Of a stretch of 64,000 nt of DNA, positions 8,172 to 18,103 are shown one piece after another. The DNA is from Paenibacillus abyssi. Lineage in GTDB: Bacteria > Bacillota > Bacilli > Paenibacillales > Paenibacillaceae. The notes under the pieces were generated by a model, which saw only the letters and a list, made by a program, of their open reading frames with translations, had not been told where the DNA came from and did no database searches. Each line of letters opens with the position of its first letter. The first letter of the stretch is position 1. Made by a program: the position numbers and the translations under genes. The stretch is from assembly GCF_014640295.1 (NCBI RefSeq), contig NZ_BMGR01000001.1, forward strand, positions 310,001 through 374,000, read 5' to 3'.

Positions 8172-8960
8172 ATGAAGCCGATGCTGGAGCTTAAAAATGT
8201 ATCCCATGTGTATGTGAATGAGAAAGAAGCATCACTAGCGATAGATTCCTTGGAGCTCGCCGTGCTGCCGGGCGAGTTCGTCAGCTTGGTCGGACCGAGC
8301 GGCTGCGGCAAAACAACGATCCTCAGTCTGCTTGCCGGGTTGTTCCCGCCGGCGCAAGGCGAGGTGCTGTATGCAGGGCAGCCTGTGTCGGGTCCATCGA
8401 ACAAGCTTGGTTATATGCTGCAGCAGGATTATTTATTTCCCTGGCGGACGATCCGCGACAATGCGTTAATCGGGCTTGAGATTATGGGACGAAAGACACC
8501 GCAGGCCTGCCGTGCCGTCGATGATCTGTTAGACGAAATGGGATTGGCCGGTACTGCGGACCGCTACCCGCACGAGCTGTCGGGCGGTATGCGGCAGCGT
8601 GTCGCGCTCGTGCGGACATTGGCTTCCGATCCGGAAGTGCTGCTGCTTGATGAGCCCTTCTCGGCACTGGATATGCATATCAAATTACAGCTGGAGGATT
8701 TGGTGCAGCGAACGCTGCGCCGGCTGAACAAAACCGCCATTCTCGTCACGCATGATCTGGCAGAGGCGGCGGCAATGAGCGACCGGGTCATCCTGCTTGG
8801 AAGGCGTCCCGGCCGGATTCGCCAGATCTTCGACATTCCGCTTGATATCCGGCGGCTCCTGCCGACGGAGGCCCGCAGAGATCCGGGCTTTCAGGATATC
8901 TTCGATTCGATATGGGAAGAGCTTGAGGCGGAAGATGGAAAGGAGGGGGCCGATGTCTAA
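8172..8960 (+). CDS. ABC importer ATP-binding subunit
   Basis: The 262-residue energy subunit of the importer. Walker A is GPSGCGKTT (about residues 42-50), the Q-loop lies in [11 protein letters not shown], the ABC signature is [10 protein letters not shown], Walker B with the catalytic Glu is [11 protein letters not shown], and the switch His is in LVTHDLAEA. The subfamily pattern (LFPWRTI) is that of SsuB/TauB/NrtD proteins. It starts 47 bases after the binding-protein gene with an AAAGGAGGGAG site, and its stop codon overlaps the permease start by 8 bases, indicating translational coupling. Confidence 0.92.
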   Translation: MKPMLELKNVSHVYVNEKEASLAIDSLELAVLPGEFVSLVGPSGCGKTTILSLLAGLFPPAQGEVLYAGQPVSGPSNKLGYMLQQDYLFPWRTIRDNALIGLEIMGRKTPQACRAVDDLLDEMGLAGTADRYPHELSGGMRQRVALVRTLASDPEVLLLDEPFSALDMHIKLQLEDLVQRTLRRLNKTAILVTHDLAEAAAMSDRVILLGRRPGRIRQIFDIPLDIRRLLPTEARRDPGFQDIFDSIWEELEAEDGKEGADV

Positions 8961-9849
8961 TCGCAACGAAAGTTGCCGCAGCGACCAGCCGAATCCAACT
9001 CCAGCTCATATCGGCTCTGAGGGCGCGAGGCTTCAGCAGACACAGGGCTGGATTACCCAGCTGCACCTTCGTTTCCGCAAAAAGGCAAAACAGCAAACGG
9101 TCTATGTCCGGCTGACTCAGCTGCTGATTTTTTGTCTGTTTATTTCCTGGTGGGAGCTTGCCGGCCGGCTCGGATGGATTGATGTGCTGCTGTTCAGTTA
9201 TCCCGGCAAGATCGCCAGCCATCTCGCGAATGCGCTCATGGACGGTTCATTGCCGCCGCATATCGGCGTAACGGTGATGGAGACGGTGTCCGGATTTTTG
9301 CTGGGCACGCTGCTCGGCACTTCAATCGCGGCCTTATTATGGTGGTACCCTTTTGTGTCGCGTGTCCTGGATCCCTATCTGGTTGTGCTTAACAGCATGC
9401 CCAAGGTAGCGCTCGGCCCAATCTTTATCGTCGGGCTCGGGCCTGGGTTTATGTCCATCGTAGCGACGACGCTTTCGATCACTGTCATTATAACAACACT
9501 CGTTATATACAACCGGTTTCGCGAGGTGGACGGCAATTACGTCAAAGTGGTCCGATTGTTTGGTGCTACGCGCAGCCAGATATTTCTTAACGTTATTTTG
9601 CCGGCTTCGTTCCCGGTCATTATCTCGACTTTAAAAGTGAATGTCGGGCTGGCCTGGGTCGGTGTGATCGTCGGGGAGTTCCTCGTGGCGAAGGCGGGTC
9701 TGGGCTACCTGATTATTTATGGCTTCCAGGTGTTTAATTTCACCCTTGTCTTATCCAGTCTGGTTGTGATAGCCATTGTGGCCGCGATCATGTACCAGCT
9801 TGTCGCGATGCTCGAAGAATGGTTGACGTCAGGCTGGAAAGAGCGGTAG
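8953..9849 (+). CDS. ABC importer permease (SsuC/TauC type)
   Basis: A 298-residue inner-membrane subunit. A 50-residue charged N-terminal tail precedes about six membrane helices. The ATPase-docking loop lies in [20 protein letters not shown], where the EAA-type Gly is seen. It pairs with the ATPase gene, which it overlaps by 8 bases; the chosen ATG has a GGAGGGGG site inside the end of that gene. A longer frame upstream in the same phase only reads antisense-like sequence of the ATPase gene and is rejected. The polar N-terminal extension is longer than usual for the family. Confidence 0.9.
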   Translation: MSNRNESCRSDQPNPTPAHIGSEGARLQQTQGWITQLHLRFRKKAKQQTVYVRLTQLLIFCLFISWWELAGRLGWIDVLLFSYPGKIASHLANALMDGSLPPHIGVTVMETVSGFLLGTLLGTSIAALLWWYPFVSRVLDPYLVVLNSMPKVALGPIFIVGLGPGFMSIVATTLSITVIITTLVIYNRFREVDGNYVKVVRLFGATRSQIFLNVILPASFPVIISTLKVNVGLAWVGVIVGEFLVAKAGLGYLIIYGFQVFNFTLVLSSLVVIAIVAAIMYQLVAMLEEWLTSGWKER

Positions 9850-9881
9850 GATAGGTGAAAAACCGTTGTGAGGTCGTTTAA

Positions 9882-10838
9882 ATGGGAATACGTGTCATAA
9901 AAACAGCGGTTGCCGGCCTGGCCGCCATCTATACCGCTACCTATCTTGGTCTTGAGCCGGCGTTGTCGGCGGGGCTGCTTGCGATCCTCGGCGTCGAAGT
10001 GACCCGGATGAAAGGCATTAAAGGTGCCTTTGCCCGGTTCATGGCTTCGGTGCTGGGGTTATTTTTCGCTTCCATGATATTTACGTTGCTTGGGTTTGAA
10101 ATCTGGGCCTTATCCATCTTTATCCTGATTGCTTTTCCAATCCTGGCGCGCATGCAGCTGCAAGGCGGTATCGTAACGAGCTCCGTTATCGTGTTCCATG
10201 TATTTCAAAGCAAGGAAGTGACGACGGCGTTAATCGGGAATGAAATTATGCTCCTTGTCACCGGCCTTGGCTGGGCTACGATTATTAACATGTTGTATAT
10301 GCCTAAGGAAGAGAAGAACCTGGCCGAGCTGCGCCGGGATACCGAGCAGAAGTTCAGCGCCATCTTTGCGCACATGAGCAGTACGCTGCGTGATCCGGCG
10401 CATCTATGGCATGGCGAGGAACTGCTGCAGGTGTATGATACGATAGAGCTGGGGCTGAAGCGGTCGGAAGTGTACGAAGAGAACCGGATGTGGCGTTATG
10501 AAACGTATTGGCGGATTTATTTTGAGATGCGCAGCGAGCAGCTGGAATCGATCCAGCAGATGCTTGTCCATCTCGCATTGGCCTATGAGAAGGTGCCGCA
10601 AGGCGAACTGCTCTCGGAGGTTCTTACTCATTTATCCGAAGAAGTGAAGTCCGATGTCTATGAAGGAAAGGTAGAGCGGGAGCTGGAGGACCTTGAAGAG
10701 CGTTTCCGCGCCATGCCTTTGCCGGCTACCCGCGATGAATTCGAGGTGCGCGCCGCACTGCTGCAGCTTAGCCGTGAGCTGGAGCGCTATTTATCGATTG
10801 CCAAACGGTGGAAAAAACGAAAAAAAGCCCAAGACTGA
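9882..10838 (+). CDS. aromatic acid exporter family membrane protein (YqjA-like)
   Basis: A 318-residue protein. About residues 1-145 contain several closely spaced membrane helices (first: IKTAVAGLAAIYTATYLGL). The remaining 170 residues are cytosolic, highly charged and helical. This is the layout of the ArAE_1/DUF939 family (B. subtilis YqjA, YgaE). Some related proteins export aromatic acids, but substrates for this branch are unknown. It begins 32 bases after the permease gene and may be the last gene of the importer operon, an association that could hint at detoxifying or balancing the imported compound (inference). Confidence 0.8.
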   Translation: MGIRVIKTAVAGLAAIYTATYLGLEPALSAGLLAILGVEVTRMKGIKGAFARFMASVLGLFFASMIFTLLGFEIWALSIFILIAFPILARMQLQGGIVTSSVIVFHVFQSKEVTTALIGNEIMLLVTGLGWATIINMLYMPKEEKNLAELRRDTEQKFSAIFAHMSSTLRDPAHLWHGEELLQVYDTIELGLKRSEVYEENRMWRYETYWRIYFEMRSEQLESIQQMLVHLALAYEKVPQGELLSEVLTHLSEEVKSDVYEGKVERELEDLEERFRAMPLPATRDEFEVRAALLQLSRELERYLSIAKRWKKRKKAQD

Positions 10839-10950
10839 ACTCTTGGCAGCTATTCTACAATCGATAGAAAAAAAATACAAGAAATAGTCACTCCGGGCGA
10901 ATGTCCTGCATACACTTTAATTGAATGATTGTATGGAGGAGGTTAAATCA

Positions 10951-11517
10951 ATGGCAATTGCAGATAAACAGCTTCAGTGCAGAGAAATTATAACGAAAGC
11001 TGTCTGCGGCAAGGGTCGTAAGTTTTCTACGGTTTCTCATACCGTAACGCCGCCTCATCAACCGACGAGCATCTTGGGTGCATGGATAATCAACCACCAG
11101 TATGAAGCGGTTCGATCGAGCGACGGCATTGAGGTAATCGGTACTTACGATATCAATATCTGGTATTCCTACGACAGAAACTCGCAAACAGACGTAGCGA
11201 AAGAGACGGTATCCTATGTAGAGAATGTGCCGCTTTCTTACTTGGATTCCAAACATCGGTCCTCCACGGAAGAAGTGTCCGCTGAGTCAACACAGGAGCC
11301 GAACTGCATCGAGGCGAACATTTCCTCTAACGGATCATCCGTCGTGATTCGGGTTGAGCGTGAATACGCGGTGGAGATGATTGCCGAGACGAAGGTTTGC
11401 GTTGCAGTATGCCCGGGCGGCTGCGATGATCTGGATGGCAAGGATTTTGAGTACGGCTTGGGTGATGACGGCGATTACGAAGATCTGGATCCGGAGCTGT
11501 TGGACGACGAGCTGTAA
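10951..11517 (+). CDS. cotE: outer spore coat protein CotE
   Basis: Morphogenetic protein that builds the outer spore coat in the mother cell. It has 188 residues; the opening contains the hallmark REIITKAVCGKGRKFS, followed by the beta-rich body and the long acidic tail (runs of D/E after residue 160) typical of CotE. The start is ATG 10951 behind GGAGGAGG; an in-frame ATG 30 bases upstream is poorer. A CATACACT at 10909-10916 resembles a sigma-E minus-10 element, as expected for this gene, but I found no matching minus-35 at the right spacing. The position upstream of mutS, with one gene inserted, is the Bacillus gene order. A strong terminator follows. Confidence 0.93.
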   Translation: MAIADKQLQCREIITKAVCGKGRKFSTVSHTVTPPHQPTSILGAWIINHQYEAVRSSDGIEVIGTYDINIWYSYDRNSQTDVAKETVSYVENVPLSYLDSKHRSSTEEVSAESTQEPNCIEANISSNGSSVVIRVEREYAVEMIAETKVCVAVCPGGCDDLDGKDFEYGLGDDGDYEDLDPELLDDEL

Positions 11518-11580
11518 TCCGGACCCGTCTTTGATGATCTAGTCTAATAGTCTAATGTATGCAATACCAGTCACACGGTC

Positions 11581-11604
11581 GAGGGCGGAAGCCCTCTTTT
11601 TTTT
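11581..11604 (+). terminator. terminator of cotE
   Basis: GAGGGC-GGAA-GCCCTC followed by eight Ts, 63 bases after the cotE stop. Confidence 0.93.
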
Positions 11605-11664
11605 CGAAATTGTAAAAATTATTAAACGGCGGTAGCGGCTGCGATCGATCGGGGAGGGGGCAGG

Positions 11665-13236
11665 ATGCCGGGAGCGGTATGGGTGTGGAACGGTGCGGCT
11701 TGGCATGCGGTACGGGAGAAAGACGCCGGGCAGAACCGGTTGTCGGTTGGCAGGAGCGGGCTCGGCAGCGGTCAACCGGATGACAAGATATGGATGAGGG
11801 TCAATCGGCAGCTATACAGTATGAACGATCAAGGCGATCGGCTTATCCCCGGGATACTGGACGCGGGGATCAATTGGCCGGCTCCTGAAGGAAGAACCGG
11901 CGCACATGCGCAGAAAAAGGATCCTTATAAAGCTTTTGGCGGCACTTGGATACTAAACGATCATGTGCCGGATTATTTGCTGTTGTCTGATGAGGAACGA
12001 CACCGCAAGCTGACTCGGGCAGGGATAGCGATCCACAGCAGTGCTGAAAATCCGGGAAGGCTGTTCCGGGTGCCGGTTTTTCATCTTGAAGCGTTAGCCG
12101 TTGAGCGCATTCGCCGCCGCGTGGGCTTGGAGGGACGGCAAATGGTAGCCGGAGCGCCGGGCGGCAGTCCAGGCACTGGGGGTAAGGGGTCGGTGCCGGA
12201 GAGCTGGACGGAAGCCGACCCGCTCTACCGCCGGATCACGCGGACGGCAGTGCGGGCGCTGTATACGCTCGGCCTCGATATCGGCGAAGTTGAGGTGTGC
12301 GTGGACGACGCGGGGCGTACCGCCGTGCGCCGCGTGGAGCTGCCGCCGCCGCCGGATCTGGCGGGCGGCGGGGTGTGGTCCGCGGCGCTGCAGCGGTTCG
12401 CCGCGGACTATGACGCGGCGCGCGGGGCTGCCCGCGCCGCGGAGCCGGGTCCGCTCCGGATTGGAGCGGACCCGGAGTTCGTCCTGCTGCGCGAGGACGG
12501 ACGGGTCGCTTCTGCCGCGCGGTACCTGGACCCGCGCGGCGAAGCCGGCTGCGACGCCGTGCCCGTCGGGCGGCGTCTGCTTTACCCGGTGGCCGAGCTG
12601 CGTCCGGCCCCCGCGGACGGCCCGGCCGCCCTCGCGGCAGCGCTGCAGCAGCTGCTGCGGCGGGCGGCCGGGCGCATCGGCGAGCCTGGCTTGCGCTGGC
12701 TCGCCGGCGGCATGCCCGTGCCGGGGCTGGCGCTCGGCGGGCATATCCATCTGAGCGGCGTATGGCTGTCCAGCCGTCTGCTGCGCACGCTGGACAGCTG
12801 CGTCGCCTTCCCGCTCGCATTGGTGGAAGATCCCGCCGGCTTGGCGCGGCGTCCCCGTTACGGCTGGCTTGGCGATTTTCGCCGCAAGCCTCATGGCGGC
12901 TTCGAATACCGTACGCCGCCGAGCTGGCTTGTCTCGCCAGCAGCCGCCAGAGCGGCCTTTGCGCTGGCGATGCTGGCCGCCCATGAAACATGGACGCTGG
13001 GAGCGCGGTATGGCGATCTTCCTTCTGAACAAGAGGAACTTGTCCAAGCCTATTATGCCGGCGATAAGGCGGCGCTCTATCGCGGCATGGAGCCTTTCAT
13101 GAACCGGCTGGCGGCGACCCCTTCCTACCGGACGTTAGCGCAATGGATCGAACCTCTGTTTGATGCCATCGGCCATGGCCGGACATGGGATGAGCAACTC
13201 GATATCCGCCATAAATGGCGCATACCGGTCACGTAG
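11665..13236 (+). CDS. putative amidoligase (phiEco32-like COOH-NH2 ligase type 2)
   Basis: A 523-residue protein with the signatures of the phiEco32-like amidoligase family, which shares the glutamine synthetase/GCS fold: IGADPEFVLL near residue 268, GCDAVPVG, AELRPAP and GGHIHLSG near residue 358, the last two resembling the metal and substrate His/Glu motifs. The family is predicted to form amide bonds between carboxyl groups and amines using ATP. The N-terminal 200 residues contain a variable region with a COMPASS-like WILNDHVPDYLLL segment and are less conserved. The middle third of the gene is markedly GC-rich (12100-12800) compared with its neighbours. It stands between cotE and mutS as its own unit: ribosome site GGGGAGGGGG and a terminator at each side. 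The location beside cotE hints at spore-coat or peptide modification (inference). Confidence 0.8.
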   Translation: MPGAVWVWNGAAWHAVREKDAGQNRLSVGRSGLGSGQPDDKIWMRVNRQLYSMNDQGDRLIPGILDAGINWPAPEGRTGAHAQKKDPYKAFGGTWILNDHVPDYLLLSDEERHRKLTRAGIAIHSSAENPGRLFRVPVFHLEALAVERIRRRVGLEGRQMVAGAPGGSPGTGGKGSVPESWTEADPLYRRITRTAVRALYTLGLDIGEVEVCVDDAGRTAVRRVELPPPPDLAGGGVWSAALQRFAADYDAARGAARAAEPGPLRIGADPEFVLLREDGRVASAARYLDPRGEAGCDAVPVGRRLLYPVAELRPAPADGPAALAAALQQLLRRAAGRIGEPGLRWLAGGMPVPGLALGGHIHLSGVWLSSRLLRTLDSCVAFPLALVEDPAGLARRPRYGWLGDFRRKPHGGFEYRTPPSWLVSPAAARAAFALAMLAAHETWTLGARYGDLPSEQEELVQAYYAGDKAALYRGMEPFMNRLAATPSYRTLAQWIEPLFDAIGHGRTWDEQLDIRHKWRIPVT

Positions 13237-13271
13237 CTGACTCTGGCGTACCCATCCACTTCCAAACGCTG

Positions 13272-13296
13272 AGCCGTTCCACGGGACGGCTTTTTT
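13272..13296 (+). terminator. terminator of the amidoligase gene
   Basis: AGCCGT and ACGGCT arms extended by inner C/G pairs, followed by six Ts. It lies 35 bases after the stop and immediately before the mutS promoter element. Confidence 0.8.
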
Positions 13297-13297
13297 C

Positions 13298-13306
13298 TGG
13301 TATAAT
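13298..13306 (+). promoter_or_regulatory. extended minus-10 promoter of mutSL
   Basis: TGGTATAAT is an extended minus-10 (TG-n-TATAAT) 60 bases before mutS. No good minus-35 is present 17 bases upstream, where the preceding terminator arm lies; extended minus-10 promoters tolerate this. Confidence 0.5.
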
Positions 13307-13365
13307 GATTTTCTGATGTTTATTCACGTTATGACGGTTCAATAATTCGTGACAGGAGGGGCTCC

Positions 13366-16065
13366 ATGGCAACTTATACCCCGATGATTCAACAATATCT
13401 CGCCATTAAGGAAGAAGCGAAGGATGCATTTTTGTTTTTCCGGTTAGGCGATTTTTATGAAATGTTTTTTGATGATGCCATCCTGGCGTCCCGTGAATTA
13501 GAAATTACGCTGACCGGGCGTGAAGGCGGCTCGGATGCGAAGATCCCGATGTGCGGCGTGCCGTACCACTCCGCCGAGGGTTACATATCCAGGTTAATTG
13601 ATAAAGGCTACAAAGTTGCGGTCTGTGAGCAGGTGGAGGATCCATCTGCAGCCAAAGGCGTCGTGCGCCGTGAAATTGTGCGGGTCATCACGCCGGGTAC
13701 GGTGATGGAGACCAAATCGCTTGAAGGTAAGGCCAACAATTTCATCACCTCCGTAGCGTCGATGAATGACGCCTTTGCGCTGGCGGCTTGCGATTTGTCC
13801 ACGGGCGAGTTCTACGTCACTTCATTCCCGCCATCTCTCGAGCTGCTGATCGATGAGCTCAATGTGTATCACCCGGCGGAGATCGTAGGGGACGGCGAGC
13901 TGCTGGACACGTTGAAGCTTCAGGTCTCGGCCTGGAGCCGTCCGGTGCTGTTTACGGAACGGGAGCCTATGGATTCGGGCAGGCTTGAGGCGCAGTTTAC
14001 CGCGCAGGAGCTGGCCGCTTTATCTCCTGTGAGGCTGAGAGCGGTCGGCCTGCTGACCGGTTATCTGGACGATACACAGAAGCGCTCGCTCAGCCACGTG
14101 AGGCGCATCCGGCCGTATGAGCCGAGCCAGTATATGATTCTGGACCAGTTCACAAGGCGTAACCTGGAGCTGACCGAAACAGTGCAGGACCGCAGCAAAA
14201 AAGGCTCGCTGCTGTGGTTGCTCGACAAGACGCAGACCGCGATGGGCGCGCGCCTGCTGCGCCGATGGATCGACAAGCCGCTGCTCAGCCGCGGCGCGAT
14301 CGAAGAACGTCTGGAAGCGGTGGACAAGCTGTATAACGATCTGATGCTCAGAGACGATCTGCGCACAGAGCTGAAGCAGATCTACGATCTGGAACGGTTG
14401 GTCGGGCGCGTAGCGTTCGGCAGTGCGAATGCGCGTGATCTGAATGCGCTGAAGGTTTCGCTGCAGCATGTGCCCGCGCTGACGGAGCGCTGCGCATCCT
14501 CTTCCTCCGGCACGTTGGGCCGACTTGTCGACCGTCTCGATCATTGCGCCGATCTCGCTGACATGATCGATACCGTGCTGTTAGATGACGCACCTGTATC
14601 GGTTCGTGAAGGAGGGCTGATCCGTTCCGGTTATGACCCGTATCTCGACAAGCTTCGCGAAGCAAGCACCAACGGCAAGAAGTGGCTGGCCGAGCTGGAA
14701 CGCCAGGAACGGGAAGCGACAGGCATCAAAACGTTAAAAATCGGGTACAACAAAGTGTTCGGTTATTATCTGGAGGTCACCAAGGCGAACCTGGCTCAGC
14801 TGCCGGAAGGGCGGTATGAGCGCAAGCAAACGCTCGCCAATGCGGAACGGTTCGTAACGCCGGAGCTGAAGGAAAAGGAACGGTTGATTCTTGAAGCCGA
14901 GGACAAAATGGTCGATTTGGAATATCAGCGCTTTATCGAGCTGCGGGACCATTTAACAACCCATCTGCACCGGCTGCAACGGCTGGCTGAGGTGATCGCG
15001 GCGATCGATGTTTATCAATCGCTGGCTACAGTGAGTGCGGAGCAGCGTTACAGCCGTCCTGTCATAACAGAGGATTTCGATCTGCGGATTACGGAAGGAA
15101 GGCATCCGGTCGTCGAAGCTGTCATGGACGGCATTCCGTTTATTTCGAACGGCACTGCGCTGACGAAAGACGATGCGCCGATGATGCTGATTACCGGCCC
15201 GAACATGGCTGGTAAGAGCACCTACATGCGGCAGGTGGCGCTGATCTGCATTATGGCGCAAATCGGCTGCTTCATTCCGGCAAAATCGGCAACGATCTCG
15301 CTCATTGACCGCATTTTCACGCGAATTGGGGCAGCAGACGACCTCATCGGCGGACAAAGCACGTTCATGGTGGAGATGAAGGATATTCAGGTAATGACCG
15401 AAAAAGCGACATCGCAGAGCCTGGTCATTATCGACGAGCTGGGCCGGGGCACGTCAACAGGCGAGGGGATGGCCATCGCCCAAGCGGTGATCGAGTATGT
15501 ACACCATGATATCGGCTGTAAAGCGCTCGTATCCACCCATTTTCATGAGCTGGCCCATCTTGAGGTTTCGCTTCCCGGACTATCGAATGTTTGCATGGCT
15601 GTGCAGGAGAGCGGAGATAAGGTGACTTTTCTGCGCAAGCTGATTCCAGGAGCCGCCAGTACCAGCTATGGGATCTACTGCGCGCAATTGGCCGGCCTGC
15701 CAAGCAGCATTATTGACCGGGCGTATGATTTGCTGCAGGCTTCCGGCGCAGCGCCCGAGACCGGACAGGTGCGGGAAGCGATGGATGTGTATCCGTCCTC
15801 TCCAGAGAAGAAGGCCACCCGGGAGGCGGCCGGCTCGAACGATATGGCAGAAGTTCGGGAGTTGCAGCATGAAGCGGCTGCCGCGAATGAAATCGTGCAG
15901 TTATCCATCTTTGAACCGTTCGTGCAGCACGAGCAGGGCAAATCTAAAAAAACGGCAAAGGCCGAACAGCTTGCCGACCAGTTGAAGAAGCTCGATCTAT
16001 TCAACATGACACCGCTGCAGGCAATGCAATGGTTAAATGATATGAAGCTTAAGTTATCGGATTAA
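13366..16065 (+). CDS. mutS: DNA mismatch repair protein MutS
   Basis: Recognises mismatches and small loops in DNA and recruits MutL. It has 899 residues. The mismatch-binding Phe-x-Glu motif is F30-Y31-E32 in RLGDFYEMF. The Walker A GPNMAGKST begins at residue 611, and Walker B is LVIIDELGRGTSTGEG, followed by STHFHEL. The C-terminal region after residue 800 carries a Gln/Glu/Ala-rich linker, then the short helical motif region (LDLFNMTPLQAMQWL) used for tetramer formation. The start follows ACAGGAGGGG. mutL begins 13 bases downstream, so the two are one operon. The last about 100 residues are longer than in E. coli but usual for Bacilli. Confidence 0.97.
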   Translation: MATYTPMIQQYLAIKEEAKDAFLFFRLGDFYEMFFDDAILASRELEITLTGREGGSDAKIPMCGVPYHSAEGYISRLIDKGYKVAVCEQVEDPSAAKGVVRREIVRVITPGTVMETKSLEGKANNFITSVASMNDAFALAACDLSTGEFYVTSFPPSLELLIDELNVYHPAEIVGDGELLDTLKLQVSAWSRPVLFTEREPMDSGRLEAQFTAQELAALSPVRLRAVGLLTGYLDDTQKRSLSHVRRIRPYEPSQYMILDQFTRRNLELTETVQDRSKKGSLLWLLDKTQTAMGARLLRRWIDKPLLSRGAIEERLEAVDKLYNDLMLRDDLRTELKQIYDLERLVGRVAFGSANARDLNALKVSLQHVPALTERCASSSSGTLGRLVDRLDHCADLADMIDTVLLDDAPVSVREGGLIRSGYDPYLDKLREASTNGKKWLAELERQEREATGIKTLKIGYNKVFGYYLEVTKANLAQLPEGRYERKQTLANAERFVTPELKEKERLILEAEDKMVDLEYQRFIELRDHLTTHLHRLQRLAEVIAAIDVYQSLATVSAEQRYSRPVITEDFDLRITEGRHPVVEAVMDGIPFISNGTALTKDDAPMMLITGPNMAGKSTYMRQVALICIMAQIGCFIPAKSATISLIDRIFTRIGAADDLIGGQSTFMVEMKDIQVMTEKATSQSLVIIDELGRGTSTGEGMAIAQAVIEYVHHDIGCKALVSTHFHELAHLEVSLPGLSNVCMAVQESGDKVTFLRKLIPGAASTSYGIYCAQLAGLPSSIIDRAYDLLQASGAAPETGQVREAMDVYPSSPEKKATREAAGSNDMAEVRELQHEAAAANEIVQLSIFEPFVQHEQGKSKKTAKAEQLADQLKKLDLFNMTPLQAMQWLNDMKLKLSD

Positions 16066-16078
16066 GGGGGTGAGGGAA

Positions 16079-18103
16079 ATGGGCAAAATCCGCGTGCTGG
16101 ATGAGCAGCTGGCCAATCAGATCGCGGCGGGAGAAGTGGTCGAACGCCCTTCCTCGGTTGTGAAGGAGCTGGTGGAGAACGCCATCGATGCAGGCAGCTC
16201 TACGATTGACATTACGGTGGAAGAAGGCGGCTTGAATCTGATCCGGGTGACCGATAATGGCGGCGGTATTGAGGCAGAGGATATGGAGACCGCCTTTCAA
16301 CGTCATGCGACAAGCAAGCTTTTGTCCGATAAAGATTTGTTTCGGATTGCGAGCCTTGGATTTCGCGGTGAAGCGCTGCCCAGTATCGCCGCCGTCTCGC
16401 GTGTGGAGTGTATCTCTTCCACGGGAGAAGACGGACTGGCCAGACGAATTGTCATCGAAGGCGGAACGATGAGCGCAGCGGAACCGGCGAATGCGCCGCA
16501 GGGTACGGACATGATCATCCGCGATTTGTTTTACAATACGCCGGCAAGGTTAAAATACATGAAGTCTATCCAAACAGAGCTCGGCCACATTTCTGACTAT
16601 GTTTACCGTCTAGCTCTAGCTCACCCTGGAACAGCGTTCACATTAAAGCATAACGGAAATACGCTGCTGCGAACGCTTGGGAACGGCGATCGGCTGCAGG
16701 TTATTGCTGCAATCTATGGAACGAATACGGCAAAGGCGATGCTTTCTGTGGAAGGAGAGCATCCCGATTACGATTTGCGCGGTTTTGTCTCCCGGCCGGA
16801 TCAGACCCGGGCCAACCGCAACGCGATGACTACGATCGTGAATGGCCGTTATATCCGCAGCTTTGTGTTGAATCAGGCGATCATGCAGGCGTTCCATACC
16901 CTGCTGCCGATTAACCGCTATCCGCTGACCGTGCTTGATATCGGCATGCATCCTTCGCTTGTCGACGTGAACGTTCATCCGTCGAAGATGGAGGTTCGCT
17001 TCAGCAAAGAAGCGGAACTAAAGACGTTTGTCCAGCAAGCCGTTCAAGCGACGCTGTCGCGCCAGGTACATATTCCAGGACCGTCTTCATCCGGTCCGCG
17101 ATCGAAGCCGGCTTTCGTGCAGGAGCGGATCTCCTTCCATCAACCGGAAGTTGATGCCGAGCAGCCTTCATTACCGGCGTCTCCATTATCGGCCCAGCAC
17201 AATAAGCCATCTCCTGCCGCTGCCGCGAACTGGGAACGTCCGGCTCAGCTGCCGGTTACGGCGCCGATTCCGAAGGATGCAGCAGAACGGCTGTATAAGC
17301 CTGGCGGCCGTTTTACCCCTGAATTCGCCGTGCGCGAAGTTTCGGCCTGGGAACGCGAGGCTGCTGCTTCATTGTCCCCGCCGAAAGCGGAGCGGACCGA
17401 ATCCGTCAACGTAACTGAAGCAGAGAAGAGTTTTCCGCCTGCAGCTTCTGATGCCGGCGATTCCGCTGCCGCAGCGGCTCCGGCCTCAGACGTTACTGCA
17501 AACGCGGATGCATCTGCGTTTCCCGAGCTGTCGTGGGTCGGTCAGCTGCACGGGACCTATCTGATCGCGCAAAACGAAGACGGCATGTATTTGATCGACC
17601 AGCACGCCGCGCATGAGCGAATTCATTATGAGTATTATTTAGCCAAGTTCGGCAAACCGCAGGATGCATCCCAGCAGCTGCTTGTTCCATTAACGCTTGA
17701 ATTCACTTCCGCTGACGCTTCGCTGCTGCGGGAACGACTCGAGCTGTTCGAGCAGGCGGGCGTGGAATTGGAGCCCTTCGGGACGAATACGTTTCTCGTT
17801 CGCTCTCATCCGGAGTGGCTGCCTAAAGGCGATGAGCTTTCACTCATTGAAGAGATTGCAGAATGGATCTTGTCGGAACGCAAAACGGTTGATATTGCCA
17901 AGCTGAGAGAAAAGTCGGCCATCCTGTGTTCCTGTAAAGCGTCGATTAAAGCGAATCAACGCCTCTCAAGGGAAGAGGGGGAGACGCTGCTGCGGCGATT
18001 AGCCGCCTGCACACAGCCGTACACTTGTCCGCATGGGCGCCCGATCGTCGTTCACGTTTCAACCTATCAGCTCGAAAAAATGTTCAAGAGGGTTATGTCA
18101 TGA
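16079..18103 (+). CDS. mutL: DNA mismatch repair endonuclease MutL
   Basis: Couples MutS to strand nicking. It has 674 residues from ATG 16079 (site GGGGGTG); a GTG three codons earlier is inside the ribosome site. The N-terminal GHKL ATPase has ELVENAIDAGS, DNGGGI and GFRGEAL. A Ser/Ala/Pro-rich linker spans about residues 340-475. The C-terminal domain has the endonuclease motif DQHAAHERIHYE (DQHA-x2-E-x4-E) plus CPHGRP, so this is a nicking-type MutL, as expected in organisms without MutH. Its stop overlaps the next gene's ATG (ATGA), suggesting coupled translation through the methyltransferase to miaA and hfq. Confidence 0.97.
   Translation: MGKIRVLDEQLANQIAAGEVVERPSSVVKELVENAIDAGSSTIDITVEEGGLNLIRVTDNGGGIEAEDMETAFQRHATSKLLSDKDLFRIASLGFRGEALPSIAAVSRVECISSTGEDGLARRIVIEGGTMSAAEPANAPQGTDMIIRDLFYNTPARLKYMKSIQTELGHISDYVYRLALAHPGTAFTLKHNGNTLLRTLGNGDRLQVIAAIYGTNTAKAMLSVEGEHPDYDLRGFVSRPDQTRANRNAMTTIVNGRYIRSFVLNQAIMQAFHTLLPINRYPLTVLDIGMHPSLVDVNVHPSKMEVRFSKEAELKTFVQQAVQATLSRQVHIPGPSSSGPRSKPAFVQERISFHQPEVDAEQPSLPASPLSAQHNKPSPAAAANWERPAQLPVTAPIPKDAAERLYKPGGRFTPEFAVREVSAWEREAAASLSPPKAERTESVNVTEAEKSFPPAASDAGDSAAAAAPASDVTANADASAFPELSWVGQLHGTYLIAQNEDGMYLIDQHAAHERIHYEYYLAKFGKPQDASQQLLVPLTLEFTSADASLLRERLELFEQAGVELEPFGTNTFLVRSHPEWLPKGDELSLIEEIAEWILSERKTVDIAKLREKSAILCSCKASIKANQRLSREEGETLLRRLAACTQPYTCPHGRPIVVHVSTYQLEKMFKRVMS

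Noticed and set aside
10829-10846. Hairpin CCAAGA/TCTTGG with a T-run on the minus strand at the end of the exporter-like gene
   Set aside because: It reads as a terminator only on the minus strand, where no gene lies upstream; probably chance in an A-rich Lys-coding end.
12094-13047. Long minus-strand and alternate-frame open frames across the amidoligase gene
   Set aside because: They are caused by high GC content; they lack ribosome sites and contain low-complexity Arg/Ala/Pro sequence.
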